A DNA stretch of 64,000 nucleotides from Methylocaldum szegediense (lineage in GTDB: Bacteria; Pseudomonadota; Gammaproteobacteria; Methylococcales; Methylococcaceae), in contig NZ_OX458333.1 in the NCBI RefSeq assembly GCF_949769195.1, positions 2,046,001 through 2,110,000 on the forward strand. Direction: 5' to 3'. Positions within the stretch are counted from its first letter, which is position 1. Each line of letters opens with the position of its first letter. Shown here one piece after another: positions 51,314-60,992 of the stretch. The notes below the pieces were generated by a model that saw only the letters and a list, made by a program, of their open reading frames with translations, ran no database searches and was not told where the DNA came from. A program made the translations under genes and the position numbers.

Positions 51314-51346
51314 GGCTTTTCTCGAACTGGACCTTTCCGAGGCCGC

Positions 51347-52363
51347 TCACGCTTGCCCGACGTACCCGGACATTCTGAGCCCTAGGCGTCTGAAAAGACG
51401 TCTATCCTTCTCGACGGACGGATTATCGGTGGTGAGAAGTTTTTCACCGTAGAAGATGGAGTTGGCGCCGGCGAGGAAACACAGGGCTTGAGTCTCATCG
51501 CTCATATCCGTGCGCCCGGCGGACAAACGCACCCGTGACTTCGGCATGAGAATGCGCGCCACGGCGATGGTGCGCACGAACACGAAAGGATCGAGCTTCG
51601 CGGTTCCGGCCAAAGGCGTACCCTCCACCTGAACGAGCATATTGATGGGTACGCTTTCCGGGTGTTTCGGCAGGTTCGCCAGCTGCCGAAGCAGTTCGGC
51701 GCGATCTCGGTCGCTCTCTCCCATTCCGAGAATTCCGCCGCAGCACACGTTGATGCCGGCGTTGCGCACGCGCGCCAGCGTATCGAGGCGATCCTGGTAG
51801 GTACGGGTCGTGATGATCTTGGGGTAATACGCCTCCGAGGTGTCCAGGTTGTGGTTGTAGTAATCGAGTCCGGAGGCTTTCAGCCGCTGCGTCTGACTGT
51901 CAGTCAGCATGCCCAGCGTGACACAGGTTTCGAGACCCAAAGCCTTCACCGCCTCGATCATTTCGCAAACCCGTTCCACATCGCGGTCTTTGGGGCTTCG
52001 CCAAGCCGCCCCCATGCAAAACCGGGTAGCGCCCTGCGCCTTGGCTGCACGCGCCGCTTCCACTACCTCGCTTAAAGGCATCAGGGACTCACGCTTTAAA
52101 TCAACATCGTGACGGGCGCTTTGTGGGCAGTAAGCACAGTCTTCCGAACAAGCACCGGTTTTGATGCTCAAGAGACTGCTGACTTGAATTTCGTTCGGAT
52201 CGAAATTTTGGCGGTGAACGGTTTGTGCTCGGTAAACGAGATCGCTGAACGGCAATGCAAACAATGCCTCGACTTCATCCAATCGCCAGTCGTGACGCAG
52301 CGAACTGTCCGAAAAATACACTTGGGCCGCTGCATTTGCCTGGAATTCTTCTGCTATTTTCAT
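51347..52363 (-). CDS. bioB: Biotin synthase
   Basis: 338 residues, radical SAM. The CxxxCxxC motif is in [19 protein letters not shown] (about residues 69-87), and the auxiliary [2Fe-2S] residues ([37 protein letters not shown]) are present. It inserts sulfur in the last step. First gene of the operon. Divergent from comF with 74 bases between; no BirA-like operator is obvious there. Confidence 0.96.
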   Translation of the reverse strand: MKIAEEFQANAAAQVYFSDSSLRHDWRLDEVEALFALPFSDLVYRAQTVHRQNFDPNEIQVSSLLSIKTGACSEDCAYCPQSARHDVDLKRESLMPLSEVVEAARAAKAQGATRFCMGAAWRSPKDRDVERVCEMIEAVKALGLETCVTLGMLTDSQTQRLKASGLDYYNHNLDTSEAYYPKIITTRTYQDRLDTLARVRNAGINVCCGGILGMGESDRDRAELLRQLANLPKHPESVPINMLVQVEGTPLAGTAKLDPFVFVRTIAVARILMPKSRVRLSAGRTDMSDETQALCFLAGANSIFYGEKLLTTDNPSVEKDRRLFRRLGLRMSGYVGQA

Positions 52364-52437
52364 GGCTACTCCGGAAAAGATTTGGATTATGGCCAGGACC
52401 GCCGATCGAACGCTGTCAACTTCAAAATTCTAAAACC

Positions 52438-53130
52438 GTGAACAAGTGGTCGAACATTATACAGAATTGGTTGTATCCGCCTACCTGTCTGTTGTGCGGG
52501 GACACGCACAAAGAAGCCATCGACCTCTGCCTGGGCTGTCGAAAATCTTTACCGTACAACACCGTAGCCTGCCCGAACTGCGCCATCCCGCTCGAGACCT
52601 CCGTTCCCGAGCTGTGCGGAAACTGTCAGAAGAACGCCCCGGGTTTCCATTCGGCTTTTGCCTTGTTTCGCTACGAAGAACCGGTCCGCTATCTAATTCA
52701 TTCGCTGAAGTTCGGAGCCCATTATCCTTGCGCGCGACTCCTGGGCGCCTTGCTGGCAGAAAAGCTGGCGACCTTGAACGAAAAGCCCCATGCGATCATT
52801 CCGGTCCCCCTCCATCCTAGCCGGTATCGCTGGCGTGGTTTCAACCAAGCGACCGAGATCGCGCGCACGGTATCTTACCGACTGGGTATTCCGCTTGACC
52901 TCCGCAGTTGTCGGCGCATCCGGCCAACGGCCGCCCAAGCCGAACTTACTGCCAAACAGCGCCGCAGGAACGTGCGCAACGCTTTCGCGGTCGAAACGGC
53001 GATCCAACACCGGCATGTCGCCATTCTCGATGACGTCATCACCACCTGCGCGACCGTGGGCGAACTCGCGAAAGTCCTATACCGGGCGGGCGTCCTCCGA
53101 GTCGACGTGTGGGCATGCGCACGAGCTTGA
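52438..53130 (+). CDS. comF: ComF/GntX-family phosphoribosyltransferase-like protein
   Basis: 230 residues from the GTG at 52438. A zinc-finger-like N-terminus (YPPTCLLCGDTH, CLGCRKSLP, CPNCAIPL, CGNCQKNAP: four CxxC pairs) precedes a type I phosphoribosyltransferase fold (IIPVPLHPSRYRWRGFNQATEIAR; ILDDVITTCATVGELAKVL). In naturally competent bacteria ComF is needed for DNA uptake; GntX in others. It is commonly found next to bioB in gammaproteobacteria. The longer open frame starting upstream overlaps bioB and is not used. Confidence 0.92.
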   Translation: MNKWSNIIQNWLYPPTCLLCGDTHKEAIDLCLGCRKSLPYNTVACPNCAIPLETSVPELCGNCQKNAPGFHSAFALFRYEEPVRYLIHSLKFGAHYPCARLLGALLAEKLATLNEKPHAIIPVPLHPSRYRWRGFNQATEIARTVSYRLGIPLDLRSCRRIRPTAAQAELTAKQRRRNVRNAFAVETAIQHRHVAILDDVITTCATVGELAKVLYRAGVLRVDVWACARA

Positions 53131-53870
53131 GCCACAGAAAAATCCCTTCATCCGCCCGGAAGGAAAGACGAGGCTTCATAAATTCATTATTGGCTCAGGC
53201 TGTTGGAAGCGACCGATAGCATCCGGCCATATCGCGAGAACGTCCGGACTTTGCCAACTTTTCGAAACACACGTAAGGACGTGCGGTTTGTCAAGAACGG
53301 CATCGATGCGTACAATCCGGGCGTTTAATCCGCTTTGTCGCCAGCCGATTCGTCATTTCTCGATATTGAAGTAATGGAACCTTGGGTATCCACAAGAAAC
53401 AGGGCGTCCTTTCCCAGGAAACGTATCGGCTTAGTCGCGCTCATCGCTTTTTTCTGCGCGCTCATTCTCGTTTCCCGTTTTCAATTTCTCATCGATTTCC
53501 CGTTTTTTACGCCTGTCAGCATAGAATTCGCCGGCCAGAAACACGACAAATCCAATCCTCACAAGGACCGGATTCACATCGCCGAACATCAGACGTGCGC
53601 CGATGATGACGACGGCCATGATTCAGACCGGTATTTACTCCCTTCTTATCACTCTCTGGCGGCACGTGCTCCCGCAAAGCAGCTCGCCGCCAGAGAGCCC
53701 CATGCCGAGGACTGGACTCCCAAACCGGCAGTTCCGCCGCCGCGCGGCGCCTGATCGTCCCTTTCTGTTTCGATCGGCGGCCGATCTCGATCAGCCGTCC
53801 AAGCAAGCACGGCGGACCCGATACGCTGTGTGATTGTTCCTGTTCCAGACTCAGAAGCTTGAGGACATGA
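53131..53870. other. Weakly coding region upstream of the efflux operon
   Basis: Several short open frames overlap here on both strands and none is convincing. On the + strand a frame from about 53374 has a hydrophobic stretch followed by a His/Asp-rich part, as in CzcI-type leader genes, but lacks good similarity and a clear start. The last part is the upstream region of the efflux operon. Confidence 0.4.
53431..53619 (-). CDS. Possible small membrane protein
   Basis: 62 codons: a hydrophobic first half (VVIIGARLMFGDVNPVLVRI) followed by a charged tail (RRKKREIDEKLKTGNENE), a plausible small single- or two-helix protein. A stop lies one codon before the ATG, so the start is fixed, but there is no ribosome site, and another open frame runs on the opposite strand. 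Not recognised. Doubtful. Confidence 0.35.
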   Translation of the reverse strand: MAVVIIGARLMFGDVNPVLVRIGFVVFLAGEFYADRRKKREIDEKLKTGNENERAEKSDERD

Positions 53871-55127
53871 ATGTTTCTGCACCGATGGCAATTTGTTTGT
53901 GTTTGGGTATCTCTGGCCTTGACTATGCTCAGTTCGACCGTAGCTGGGGAACCTTTAACCCTGAGCCAAGTCCTTGATTTGACTCTCAAGAACAATCCTG
54001 AGCTGATCGCTTCACGCGCTCAAATCCGGGGCGCGGAAGGCGATTTGGTCGCAGCGAAGGCCTATCCCAACCCGGAGATTCAGATCGGAGCCGGCGAATC
54101 GGTAGCCCGAGATGACCAAGTTTTGCGGGGAGCATTGGGCGGCGTCGATATCGCTCAGCCCATCGAACTCCCGTTCGTTCGCCGCCCCCGGCGGGAAGCT
54201 GGCGAAGCCGGCGTGGAATCGGCTCGCGCTCAGTATCGGGTCGTCATCCTCAATGTGCTGACCCGGACCAAACAGGCGTTTTATAACGTGCTCCGGCACC
54301 AGGAACTGCTGCGCATGGCGGAGTCGAACCGGGAGCTCCTGGAATCCATACGGGACAAGATCAAACTCCGAGTCGAAGTCGGCGAATCCTCCCGTTATGA
54401 ACTGGTCAAAGCCGAAGCCGAACTGCTGGGAGCCACCAAGAATCGCGAAAGTGCAGCTTTACGCGTAGAACAGGCAAAAGCAGCCCTACGTGCACTAATT
54501 GGCGCCCCATTGCCGCCCCGGTTGGAAATCGTCGGCGAGCTGCCATCGTCCGAAGCACCTCCTCCCGATTTGGATAAATTGCGCGAGAGCATATTGCAGA
54601 ACCACCCCGCGCTGGTCCAGGCGCGCGCGGAAATCGACCGGGCTAGATCCCAGCTCGAACTAGAACAGGCCCTCCGCTATCCACAACCCACCATCAAAGC
54701 CGGCGTCTATACCGAGCCGCACCTGGAACAATGGCGGGTCGACCTCATCGTCCCGCTCCCGCTATGGAATCAGCGACAGGGTCCTATCGCGCGGGCCCTC
54801 GCTGACCGGGAGCGGGCGGACGCGCAGGCGAATCAGCAGCAGTTGAACCTCATGTACGAACTGGACTCGGCGATCACTGCCTATCGCATCGCCACTCAGC
54901 AGATCGAGACCTTCGAATCCGGACTCCTGCGCGAAGCCGAGTCCGCGCTGAAAGTCGCCGAGGCCGCCTACCGCCTCGGAGAACGCGGCATCCTCGATTA
55001 TCTGGATGCTCAGCGCACCTTTCAGGCGGTGCGCGTCGATTACATCAACGCCTTGTTCGACAAGAACGCCGCGCTTCTCGAGATCGAACGGCTCCGCGCT
55101 CAGGACTATCAGGATCAGCCACAATGA
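53871..55127 (+). CDS. Outer-membrane channel of a heavy-metal efflux system (CzcC-like)
   Basis: 418 residues of the TolC/OEP family. Signal peptide (1-26, STVAG), then repeated long helices (LTLSQVLDLTLKNNPELIASRAQI; SILQNHPALVQARAEIDRARSQLELE; ERGILDYLDAQRTFQAVRVDY). In family members three copies form the outer-membrane duct. First gene of the operon and overlaps the adaptor gene by four bases (ATGA). Confidence 0.88.
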   Translation: MFLHRWQFVCVWVSLALTMLSSTVAGEPLTLSQVLDLTLKNNPELIASRAQIRGAEGDLVAAKAYPNPEIQIGAGESVARDDQVLRGALGGVDIAQPIELPFVRRPRREAGEAGVESARAQYRVVILNVLTRTKQAFYNVLRHQELLRMAESNRELLESIRDKIKLRVEVGESSRYELVKAEAELLGATKNRESAALRVEQAKAALRALIGAPLPPRLEIVGELPSSEAPPPDLDKLRESILQNHPALVQARAEIDRARSQLELEQALRYPQPTIKAGVYTEPHLEQWRVDLIVPLPLWNQRQGPIARALADRERADAQANQQQLNLMYELDSAITAYRIATQQIETFESGLLREAESALKVAEAAYRLGERGILDYLDAQRTFQAVRVDYINALFDKNAALLEIERLRAQDYQDQPQ

Positions 55128-56254
55128 AAAAAACCATACTTCTCGCTTGGCTCGCGCTCGGCATCGGGCCCGCATTTGGACAACAGAACAGCCAAGAGGC
55201 GGAGACCACCGCCGAAATCGCCGTCACCGCCCCTCCATCGCTGCTCGAACGACTCAAGATCGAGCCCGTCACCTCAATGGAAATCGGCGAGACTCTTCAC
55301 TTGCCGGGGCGGATCACGTTGAACGAACACCGAGTCGCCCGAGTCGGACCGAGCGTCACCGGCCGGGTCACCCATGTCGCCGCCTTCATCGGCCAGAACG
55401 TGCGCCAGGGCGAGCGCCTCGCCAGCATTAACAGCACTGAACTGAGCACCGCTCAGGCCGCTTACCTTAAAGCCAGAACACAGATGAATCTGCACCGGCT
55501 GGCGGTCGAGCGAGCGCGCCGACTGCTGGAGGCCGACGTCATCAGCCGGGCGGAACTCACTGAGCGTGAGAGCCAACTGGCGGAAATCGAGGTGGAAGTC
55601 CGCGCCAGCAAGGACCAGTTGGTGGTCATGGGAATGAGCGAGAACGCTATCCAGCGTCTGTCGAACAGCGGCCAGATCAATTCCGTGATCCCAGTCACAG
55701 CCACGCTGTCGGGAACAGTCATCGAGCGGAAGATTTCCATTGGCCAGATCGTCGAACCCGCCGACGATTTGTTTACGATCGCCGACCTGTCCGAAGTCTG
55801 GGTCGTCGCCGAAGCGCCGGAGCAGCAAGCCTTTCTGGTCGAAATCGGCGGGCAGGCCGAGGTGCAGATACCGGCACTGCCCGGACAGAAAATCACCGGC
55901 AGGGTGATTTACGTGGCGGATACGGTCAATCCATCGACCCGCACCGTCACCGTGCGGATGGAGGTCGAGAACCCGGAACGCAAGATCAAGCCCGAGATGC
56001 TCGCGACCATGGTTATTCACAGGCCGCGAGTCAGCTCGCTCAGCATCCCGGCTAAGGCTGTGGTCAGGGCTGGCGATCATGACTATGTATTCGTGCAGAT
56101 CGCCGAAGACCAATTCGTGATGACGCCGGTTTCGCTCGGACCGGATTTGGGGGGAATTCGCCGGGTCATCGGGGGGCTGACGGAAGGACAGCGGATCGTC
56201 GTGGACGGCGCATTCCACCTCAATAACGAACGGATCCTCAAAGAACTGGAGTAA
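55124..56254 (+). CDS. RND membrane-fusion adaptor (CzcB-like)
   Basis: 376 residues. Signal peptide (1-19), then a barrel-sandwich/lipoyl part (LHLPGRITLNEHRVARVGPSVTGRVTHVAAFIGQNVRQGERL), a coiled-coil hairpin (about 110-170), and a second lipoyl strand (VIPVTATLSGTVIERKISIGQIVEPADDLFTIADLSEVWV). No N-terminal metal-binding His cluster such as in CzcB. Bridges the pump and the outer channel in the periplasm. Spaced four bases from the pump gene. Confidence 0.9.
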   Translation: MKKTILLAWLALGIGPAFGQQNSQEAETTAEIAVTAPPSLLERLKIEPVTSMEIGETLHLPGRITLNEHRVARVGPSVTGRVTHVAAFIGQNVRQGERLASINSTELSTAQAAYLKARTQMNLHRLAVERARRLLEADVISRAELTERESQLAEIEVEVRASKDQLVVMGMSENAIQRLSNSGQINSVIPVTATLSGTVIERKISIGQIVEPADDLFTIADLSEVWVVAEAPEQQAFLVEIGGQAEVQIPALPGQKITGRVIYVADTVNPSTRTVTVRMEVENPERKIKPEMLATMVIHRPRVSSLSIPAKAVVRAGDHDYVFVQIAEDQFVMTPVSLGPDLGGIRRVIGGLTEGQRIVVDGAFHLNNERILKELE

Positions 56255-56257
56255 TCC

Positions 56258-59200
56258 ATGATAGAGAGTTTGATCCGCGCCGCGCTCAAGCAGCGCCTCG
56301 TGGTCGTGATCGTCGCGCTCTGCCTTCTGGCAGCGGGTTTCTCGGCCATGCAGAATCTATCGGTCGACGCTTTCCCCGATGTCACCAACGTCCAGGTGCA
56401 AATAGCAGCGGAAGTCCCCGGCAGTTCGCCCGAAGAAGTGGAACGCTTTGTCACGGTTCCTTTGGAAATCGCCATGACCGGACTTCCCGGCTTAGTCCAG
56501 ATGCGGTCGGTGAACCGCAACGCCTTGTCCCAAATCGTGCTGGTATTCACCGACGATACCGACATCTACTTCGCCCGCCAATTGGTGCTCGAACGCCTGA
56601 TCGAAGCGACACAGCAGCTGCCGCAAGGCGTCACGCCGATTTTAGGCCCTGTCTCCAGCGGGCTCGGCGAAGTCTATCAGTACACCCTGGAGCGGCCCGA
56701 CGACGGCGAGCGTCCACTGACCGAGGAAGAATTGACCGAGCGCCGAACAATTCAGGACTGGGTCGTCCGCCCCCTGCTCCGAAGCATTCCTGGCGTCGCC
56801 GAAATCAACTCGATCGGCGGCCTGGAGCGCCAATACCAGGTCCTTCCCAATCCCGACCGCTTGCGCCATTACGGCTTGACGCTGAAAGATGTTTACACGG
56901 CGCTGGCACTCAACAACGCCAACAGCGGCGGCGGCAAATTACCTCAATACGCGGAGCAATACCTCATCCGCGGAATCGGCTTAATTCGCAACGTCGAGGA
57001 CATCGGCAATATCGTTCTCAAGGAAATCGACGGCACCCCCGTCTACATCCATGACGTGGCCGAGGTGCGCATCGGGCACGCGGTGCGCTCGGGCGCCGTC
57101 ATCAAGGACGGGTACACCGAGGCGGTGGGCGGCATCGTTTTGCAGCTCCGCGGCGGCAATGCCAAGGAGATCGTTAGCCGGGTCAAGGAGCGGGTCAAGG
57201 AGATCAACGAACAAAACATGCTGCCCGGCGGTCTCAAAATCGTACCGTTCTACGACCGTACCGACCTGGTGGACGCGGCGATTCACACCGTGACCAAGGT
57301 ACTCATGGAAGGCATCGTCTTGGTCATCGTCGTACTGTTCCTGTACTTGGGCGATATCCGTTCCAGCCTGATCGTGGTAGCGACGCTGATCATCACGCCG
57401 TTGGTTACCTTCATGGTGATGAATCATTACGGCATATCGGCCAATCTCATGTCGCTCGGAGGGCTTGCGATCGCAATCGGGATCATGGTGGATGGCTCGG
57501 TGGTGGTAGTGGAAAACGCCTTTCACCACTTGGGGGAGGCGAAGGAAACCGGGGAAAGCCGTAGCATGATCGTATTACGTGCCGCCGCCCAAGTAGGAAC
57601 GCCGGTCTTATTCGGGGTGGGTATCATCTGTTTAGTGTTTCTGCCCTTGATGACGATGACAGGACTCGAAGGCAAGATGTTCGCGCCGCTGGCCTACACC
57701 ATCGCGATCGCCTTGTTTATATCCCTCATCGTATCGCTCACCCTATCGCCGGTGCTTTGTTCTTACTTGCTCAAGGGCGGCGCGGACCACGATACGCCCG
57801 TCATCGCGTTCATGAAGCGGCCCTATCTCCGGCTGCTACATTTCGCCTTAAACAATCCGTTCAAAGTCGTCGCGAGCGCCCTTGCCTTACTTGTCTGCAG
57901 CCTGGCGTTGTTTCCTTTCCTGGGAACATCCTTTATTCCTGAGATGAAAGAAGGTTCCATCGTGCCCGGCATCAATCGGGTGCCTAGCATGTCGCTGGAA
58001 GAGTCGATTCGCCTAGAGAGCGAAGCCATGCGCCTGGTCATGGAAGTTCCGGGGGTCGCCAAGGCCGTATCGCAATTAGGGCGAAGCGAAAATCCCACCG
58101 ATCCGCAGCCGGAAAACGAATCCACACCGATCGTGACGCTCAAGCCACAGGATGAGCTTCCGGAAGGCTGGGATCAAGACGACGTGATGGACGCCATTCG
58201 AGAGAAGCTCAAGGTACTGCCGGGAGTCAACATCGTGATGGCGCAACCGATTTCGGACCGGGTGGACGAAATGGTGACCGGGGTGCGCTCCGACATCGCC
58301 ATCAAGCTGTTCGGCGACGACTTGGAGGTTCTAAAGCAAAAGGCCGACGAAATCATCAAGGTGCTCAATTCGATCGAAGGCGCTGCGGACATTCGCGTCG
58401 AACGGGTAAGCGGCCAGCAGTACCTCACTATCGACATCGACCGCCAGGCTATCGCCCGCCATGGCATCAATGTGGCGGACATCAACGACATCATCGAGAC
58501 AGCGCTCGCCGGCCGCGTAACCACCGAGGTCTACGAAGGCGAACGCCGCTTTTCGGCGGTGGTCCGGTTTCCCGAAAGATTCAGGAACAACCCACAGGCC
58601 ATCGAACAAATCCTGCTCAAATCTCCCAACGGGGCCCTGGTGCCTTTGGGAGATCTGGCCACCATCACAGTCGTGGACGGACCCGCGCAAATCAGCCGAG
58701 ACGATGCCCGGCGCCGACTGGTCATCGGGGCGAATGTCCGCGGCCGCGACTTGGGCGGCTTCGTCGCGGAACTGCAAAAGGCCATCGCCGAACAAGTGAA
58801 GCTACCGGAAGGTTATTACGTCACCTGGGGCGGACAGTTCGAGAACTTGGAAAGGGCTATGAACCGCCTGATGATCATCATCCCCATCACCATCGCGGCG
58901 ATCTTCTTCCTACTGTTCCTGCTATTCAACTCACTGCGCTTCGCCGCCCTCATCATCCTGGTGCTGCCGTTCGCGTCGATGGGCGGCATCTTTTCGCTGT
59001 TTCTTACCGGAGAGTATCTCTCGGTTCCGGCTTCGGTCGGCTTCATCACTTTGTGGGGCATCGCGGTGCTGAACGGGGTGGTGTTGGTGTCTTATATTCG
59101 AGGATTACGGGACGAAGGACTGTGCCAGATCGACGCCATCGTCGAAGGTTGCAAGCAACGCTTTCGGCCGGTGATGATGACGGCCACCGTGGCCATGCTC

Positions 59201-59359
59201 GGCCTGGTGCCTTTCCTCTTCGCCACGGGTCCGGGCTCCGAGGTGCAGCGTCCGCTAGCGATCGTGGTGATCGGTGGATTGATCACCTCCACTCTGCTTA
59301 CGCTGGTCGTGTTGCCGACCCTTTACCGTTGGTTCGAAGAAAAACGCATCGAAGCCTGA
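56258..59359 (+). CDS. Heavy-metal RND efflux pump, HME5-like
   Basis: 1033 residues with 12 transmembrane helices and two large periplasmic loops. The N-terminus (FSAMQNLSVDAFPDVTNVQVQI) marks a heavy-metal RND (CzcA/CusA) protein. In helix 4 the signature is AIGIMVDGSVVVVEN, i.e. AIGxxxDGSxxxVEN. That differs from DFGxxxDGAxxxVEN of CzcA (Zn/Co/Cd) and AIGxxxDAAxxxIEN of CusA (Cu/Ag); in the Nies scheme this form is a separate group of unknown metal. The proton-relay Asp is present. Metal specificity is therefore open. Followed after 13 bases by a P-II-like gene. Confidence 0.93.
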   Translation: MIESLIRAALKQRLVVVIVALCLLAAGFSAMQNLSVDAFPDVTNVQVQIAAEVPGSSPEEVERFVTVPLEIAMTGLPGLVQMRSVNRNALSQIVLVFTDDTDIYFARQLVLERLIEATQQLPQGVTPILGPVSSGLGEVYQYTLERPDDGERPLTEEELTERRTIQDWVVRPLLRSIPGVAEINSIGGLERQYQVLPNPDRLRHYGLTLKDVYTALALNNANSGGGKLPQYAEQYLIRGIGLIRNVEDIGNIVLKEIDGTPVYIHDVAEVRIGHAVRSGAVIKDGYTEAVGGIVLQLRGGNAKEIVSRVKERVKEINEQNMLPGGLKIVPFYDRTDLVDAAIHTVTKVLMEGIVLVIVVLFLYLGDIRSSLIVVATLIITPLVTFMVMNHYGISANLMSLGGLAIAIGIMVDGSVVVVENAFHHLGEAKETGESRSMIVLRAAAQVGTPVLFGVGIICLVFLPLMTMTGLEGKMFAPLAYTIAIALFISLIVSLTLSPVLCSYLLKGGADHDTPVIAFMKRPYLRLLHFALNNPFKVVASALALLVCSLALFPFLGTSFIPEMKEGSIVPGINRVPSMSLEESIRLESEAMRLVMEVPGVAKAVSQLGRSENPTDPQPENESTPIVTLKPQDELPEGWDQDDVMDAIREKLKVLPGVNIVMAQPISDRVDEMVTGVRSDIAIKLFGDDLEVLKQKADEIIKVLNSIEGAADIRVERVSGQQYLTIDIDRQAIARHGINVADINDIIETALAGRVTTEVYEGERRFSAVVRFPERFRNNPQAIEQILLKSPNGALVPLGDLATITVVDGPAQISRDDARRRLVIGANVRGRDLGGFVAELQKAIAEQVKLPEGYYVTWGGQFENLERAMNRLMIIIPITIAAIFFLLFLLFNSLRFAALIILVLPFASMGGIFSLFLTGEYLSVPASVGFITLWGIAVLNGVVLVSYIRGLRDEGLCQIDAIVEGCKQRFRPVMMTATVAMLGLVPFLFATGPGSEVQRPLAIVVIGGLITSTLLTLVVLPTLYRWFEEKRIEA

Positions 59360-59372
59360 AGGAGGAGAATCT

Positions 59373-59699
59373 ATGAAGGAGATTAAAGCCGTGATCCAGC
59401 CTCAGAAGCTGGGCAAACTCCGCAACGCATTCCGTCAGATGCGCGGCTTTCCAGGAATGACCGTGAGCCGGGTAGAAGGCTGCAGCCAGCACGAGGAACC
59501 CGAAGTTAGCCACGACATTCGGGAAGAACTGACCGATTTTTCGCCCAAGGTGCGGGTGGAGATCGTCGCCCCAGACGACAAGGTGGATGAAATCGTCGGC
59601 CTAATCCATGCCCATGCCCATACCGGGCGGCAAGGCGACGGTCTCGTTTGGGTGACGGACGTGGTGAGCGCCAAACCCATCCGGGCGGAGCGGATTTGA
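59373..59699 (+). CDS. P-II-like signalling protein of the efflux operon
   Basis: 108 residues with the P-II fold pattern: MKEIKAVIQPQKLGKLRNAF, RVEIVAPDDKVDEIVGLIHAHAHTGRQGDGLVWVTDV. The T-loop (about 36-55, VEGCSQHEEPEVSHDIREE) is acidic and His-rich and has no Tyr51, so it is not regulated by uridylylation. P-II-like proteins beside RND pumps are known in other bacteria; they may bind nucleotides or metals and control the pump. Good ribosome site (GGAGGAG). Last gene of the operon. Confidence 0.9.
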   Translation: MKEIKAVIQPQKLGKLRNAFRQMRGFPGMTVSRVEGCSQHEEPEVSHDIREELTDFSPKVRVEIVAPDDKVDEIVGLIHAHAHTGRQGDGLVWVTDVVSAKPIRAERI

Positions 59700-59742
59700 C
59701 GGCCGTGGCTGGAGAGGATTCGATGAAGCAGCCCCTAAACGT

Positions 59743-60153
59743 TCAATACAGAATCACTCGTTTGCACTGATGCTGGTCGGCGAGATATGAAAAAGGTAAG
59801 AAAGGAGTCCCAGCGATCGCTCCGGCGAAAGTGCCGAATGCCCAGGAAACATTGCTGAGTGCGGATGCTACTGGTGGCGGTTGCTCCGAAGAACGTGCCA
59901 GACCGATGCCATAATCGATGGGACCGCCCACGATATAAAGCGGAAGAACGGCAAGGGCTGTCGCGCCGCCAACCAAATGTCCTACGATGGTGCTCGGCGT
60001 ACACACGATGCCGTTTCGCCCATACGGACCGTGCTCGAAAAGCTTCTCGGAGAGCCGATAGGCAGGCAGGGCTTCAGGATACTGTTTCGGACTAACCGCA
60101 CATCCGCTTAGGACGATCGTAGCCAGAAAGACGAGCACTCGTTTGTATCGCAC
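59743..60153 (-). CDS. Small lipoprotein of unknown function
   Basis: 136 residues from the GTG at 60153 (GAGAGG upstream). Signal with lipobox LSGC (Cys17). Two hydrophobic stretches (about 58-82 and 100-122) are separated by SSEQPPPVA; the end is YLADQHQCKRVILY. It resembles small YceK-like lipoproteins but I cannot name it. A longer frame starting at 60378 would bury the lipobox and overlap xthA. Convergent with the efflux operon, 44 bases apart. Confidence 0.72.
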   Translation of the reverse strand: MRYKRVLVFLATIVLSGCAVSPKQYPEALPAYRLSEKLFEHGPYGRNGIVCTPSTIVGHLVGGATALAVLPLYIVGGPIDYGIGLARSSEQPPPVASALSNVSWAFGTFAGAIAGTPFLPFSYLADQHQCKRVILY

Positions 60154-60223
60154 GTTCGCACCTCTCCATGGAACCGTCATCAGGTAGTCCCTCCTGTTGG
60201 ACATGAGCAGAGACGGTGTTCGT

Positions 60224-60991
60224 TCATGCCCGAAACTCCGCCACCATCGGCGCATGATCGGAGGGCCGTTCAAGCTTTCTGGGTTCGACATCGATACGGC
60301 AGGCAAGACAATCTTCCGCCGCCGACGCACTGACCAGTATATGATCGATGCGCAGTCCCATGTTGCGGCGGAACGCATTGAGGCGATAATCCCACCAGGT
60401 GTAGCTCTTCTCGGCTTGCTCGAAACGCCTGAAAACGTCGATCAATCCCACGTCGAGCAAAGCCCGAAACGCCTCACGCTCGGGCGTACTGCACAAAATC
60501 CTTTCGCGCCAGGCCTCGGGATCGTACACGTCCCTATCCTCCGGAGCGATATTGAAATCCCCCAAAACGATCAGACGCCGATGACGCTCCAATTCAAGAC
60601 TCAAGTAGTTGCGTATTTTGGCAAGCCAGTCCAGCTTGTAAGCGTACTTGTCCGACCCCACCTCCCCGCCGTTCGGCACATAGAGGTTGACGATCCGGTA
60701 ATCGCCGACGGTCACCGCTAAGATGCGCCGCTGGGGGTCGTCGAAGCCTTCCGGATCGGTGACGGGATCAGCGAGATCGAGCTTGCTGAGCACTGCGACG
60801 CCGTTATAGGTTTTCTGTCCGCTGTAAACCGAGCGATAGCCGGCTTCCGCCAGTTCGGCAACTGGGAACGCATCGTCGGTGATTTTGGTTTCTTGAATGG
60901 CAAGCACATCGGGCTGTTCCCGACCAAGCCAGTTCAAAACCTGGGGCAAACGTACGCGCAGGGAGTTGACGTTCCAAGTGGCGATTTTCAT
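60224..60991 (-). CDS. xthA: Exodeoxyribonuclease III
   Basis: 255 residues, AP endonuclease/exonuclease: MKIATWNVNSLRVR, QETKITDDAFP, VNLYVPNGGEVGSDKY, LGDFNIAPEDRDVYDP, SYTWWDYRLNAF and RIDHILVS, PSDHAPMVAEF, so all metal and catalytic residues are intact. Repairs abasic sites and 3' blocks. Its ATG begins one base after the stop of lpxD, so the two are probably cotranscribed. Confidence 0.95.
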   Translation of the reverse strand: MKIATWNVNSLRVRLPQVLNWLGREQPDVLAIQETKITDDAFPVAELAEAGYRSVYSGQKTYNGVAVLSKLDLADPVTDPEGFDDPQRRILAVTVGDYRIVNLYVPNGGEVGSDKYAYKLDWLAKIRNYLSLELERHRRLIVLGDFNIAPEDRDVYDPEAWRERILCSTPEREAFRALLDVGLIDVFRRFEQAEKSYTWWDYRLNAFRRNMGLRIDHILVSASAAEDCLACRIDVEPRKLERPSDHAPMVAEFRA

Positions 60992-60992
60992 G

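Noticed and set aside
52364-52437. BirA operator between bioB and comF
   Set aside because: No TTGTAAACC-type inverted repeat can be seen there.
55274-56218. Minus-strand 314-codon frame
   Set aside because: Antisense to the adaptor gene; His/Asp-rich product without motifs.
56981-57529. Minus-strand 182-codon frame
   Set aside because: Antisense to the RND pump; His/Asp-rich product typical of a shadow frame.
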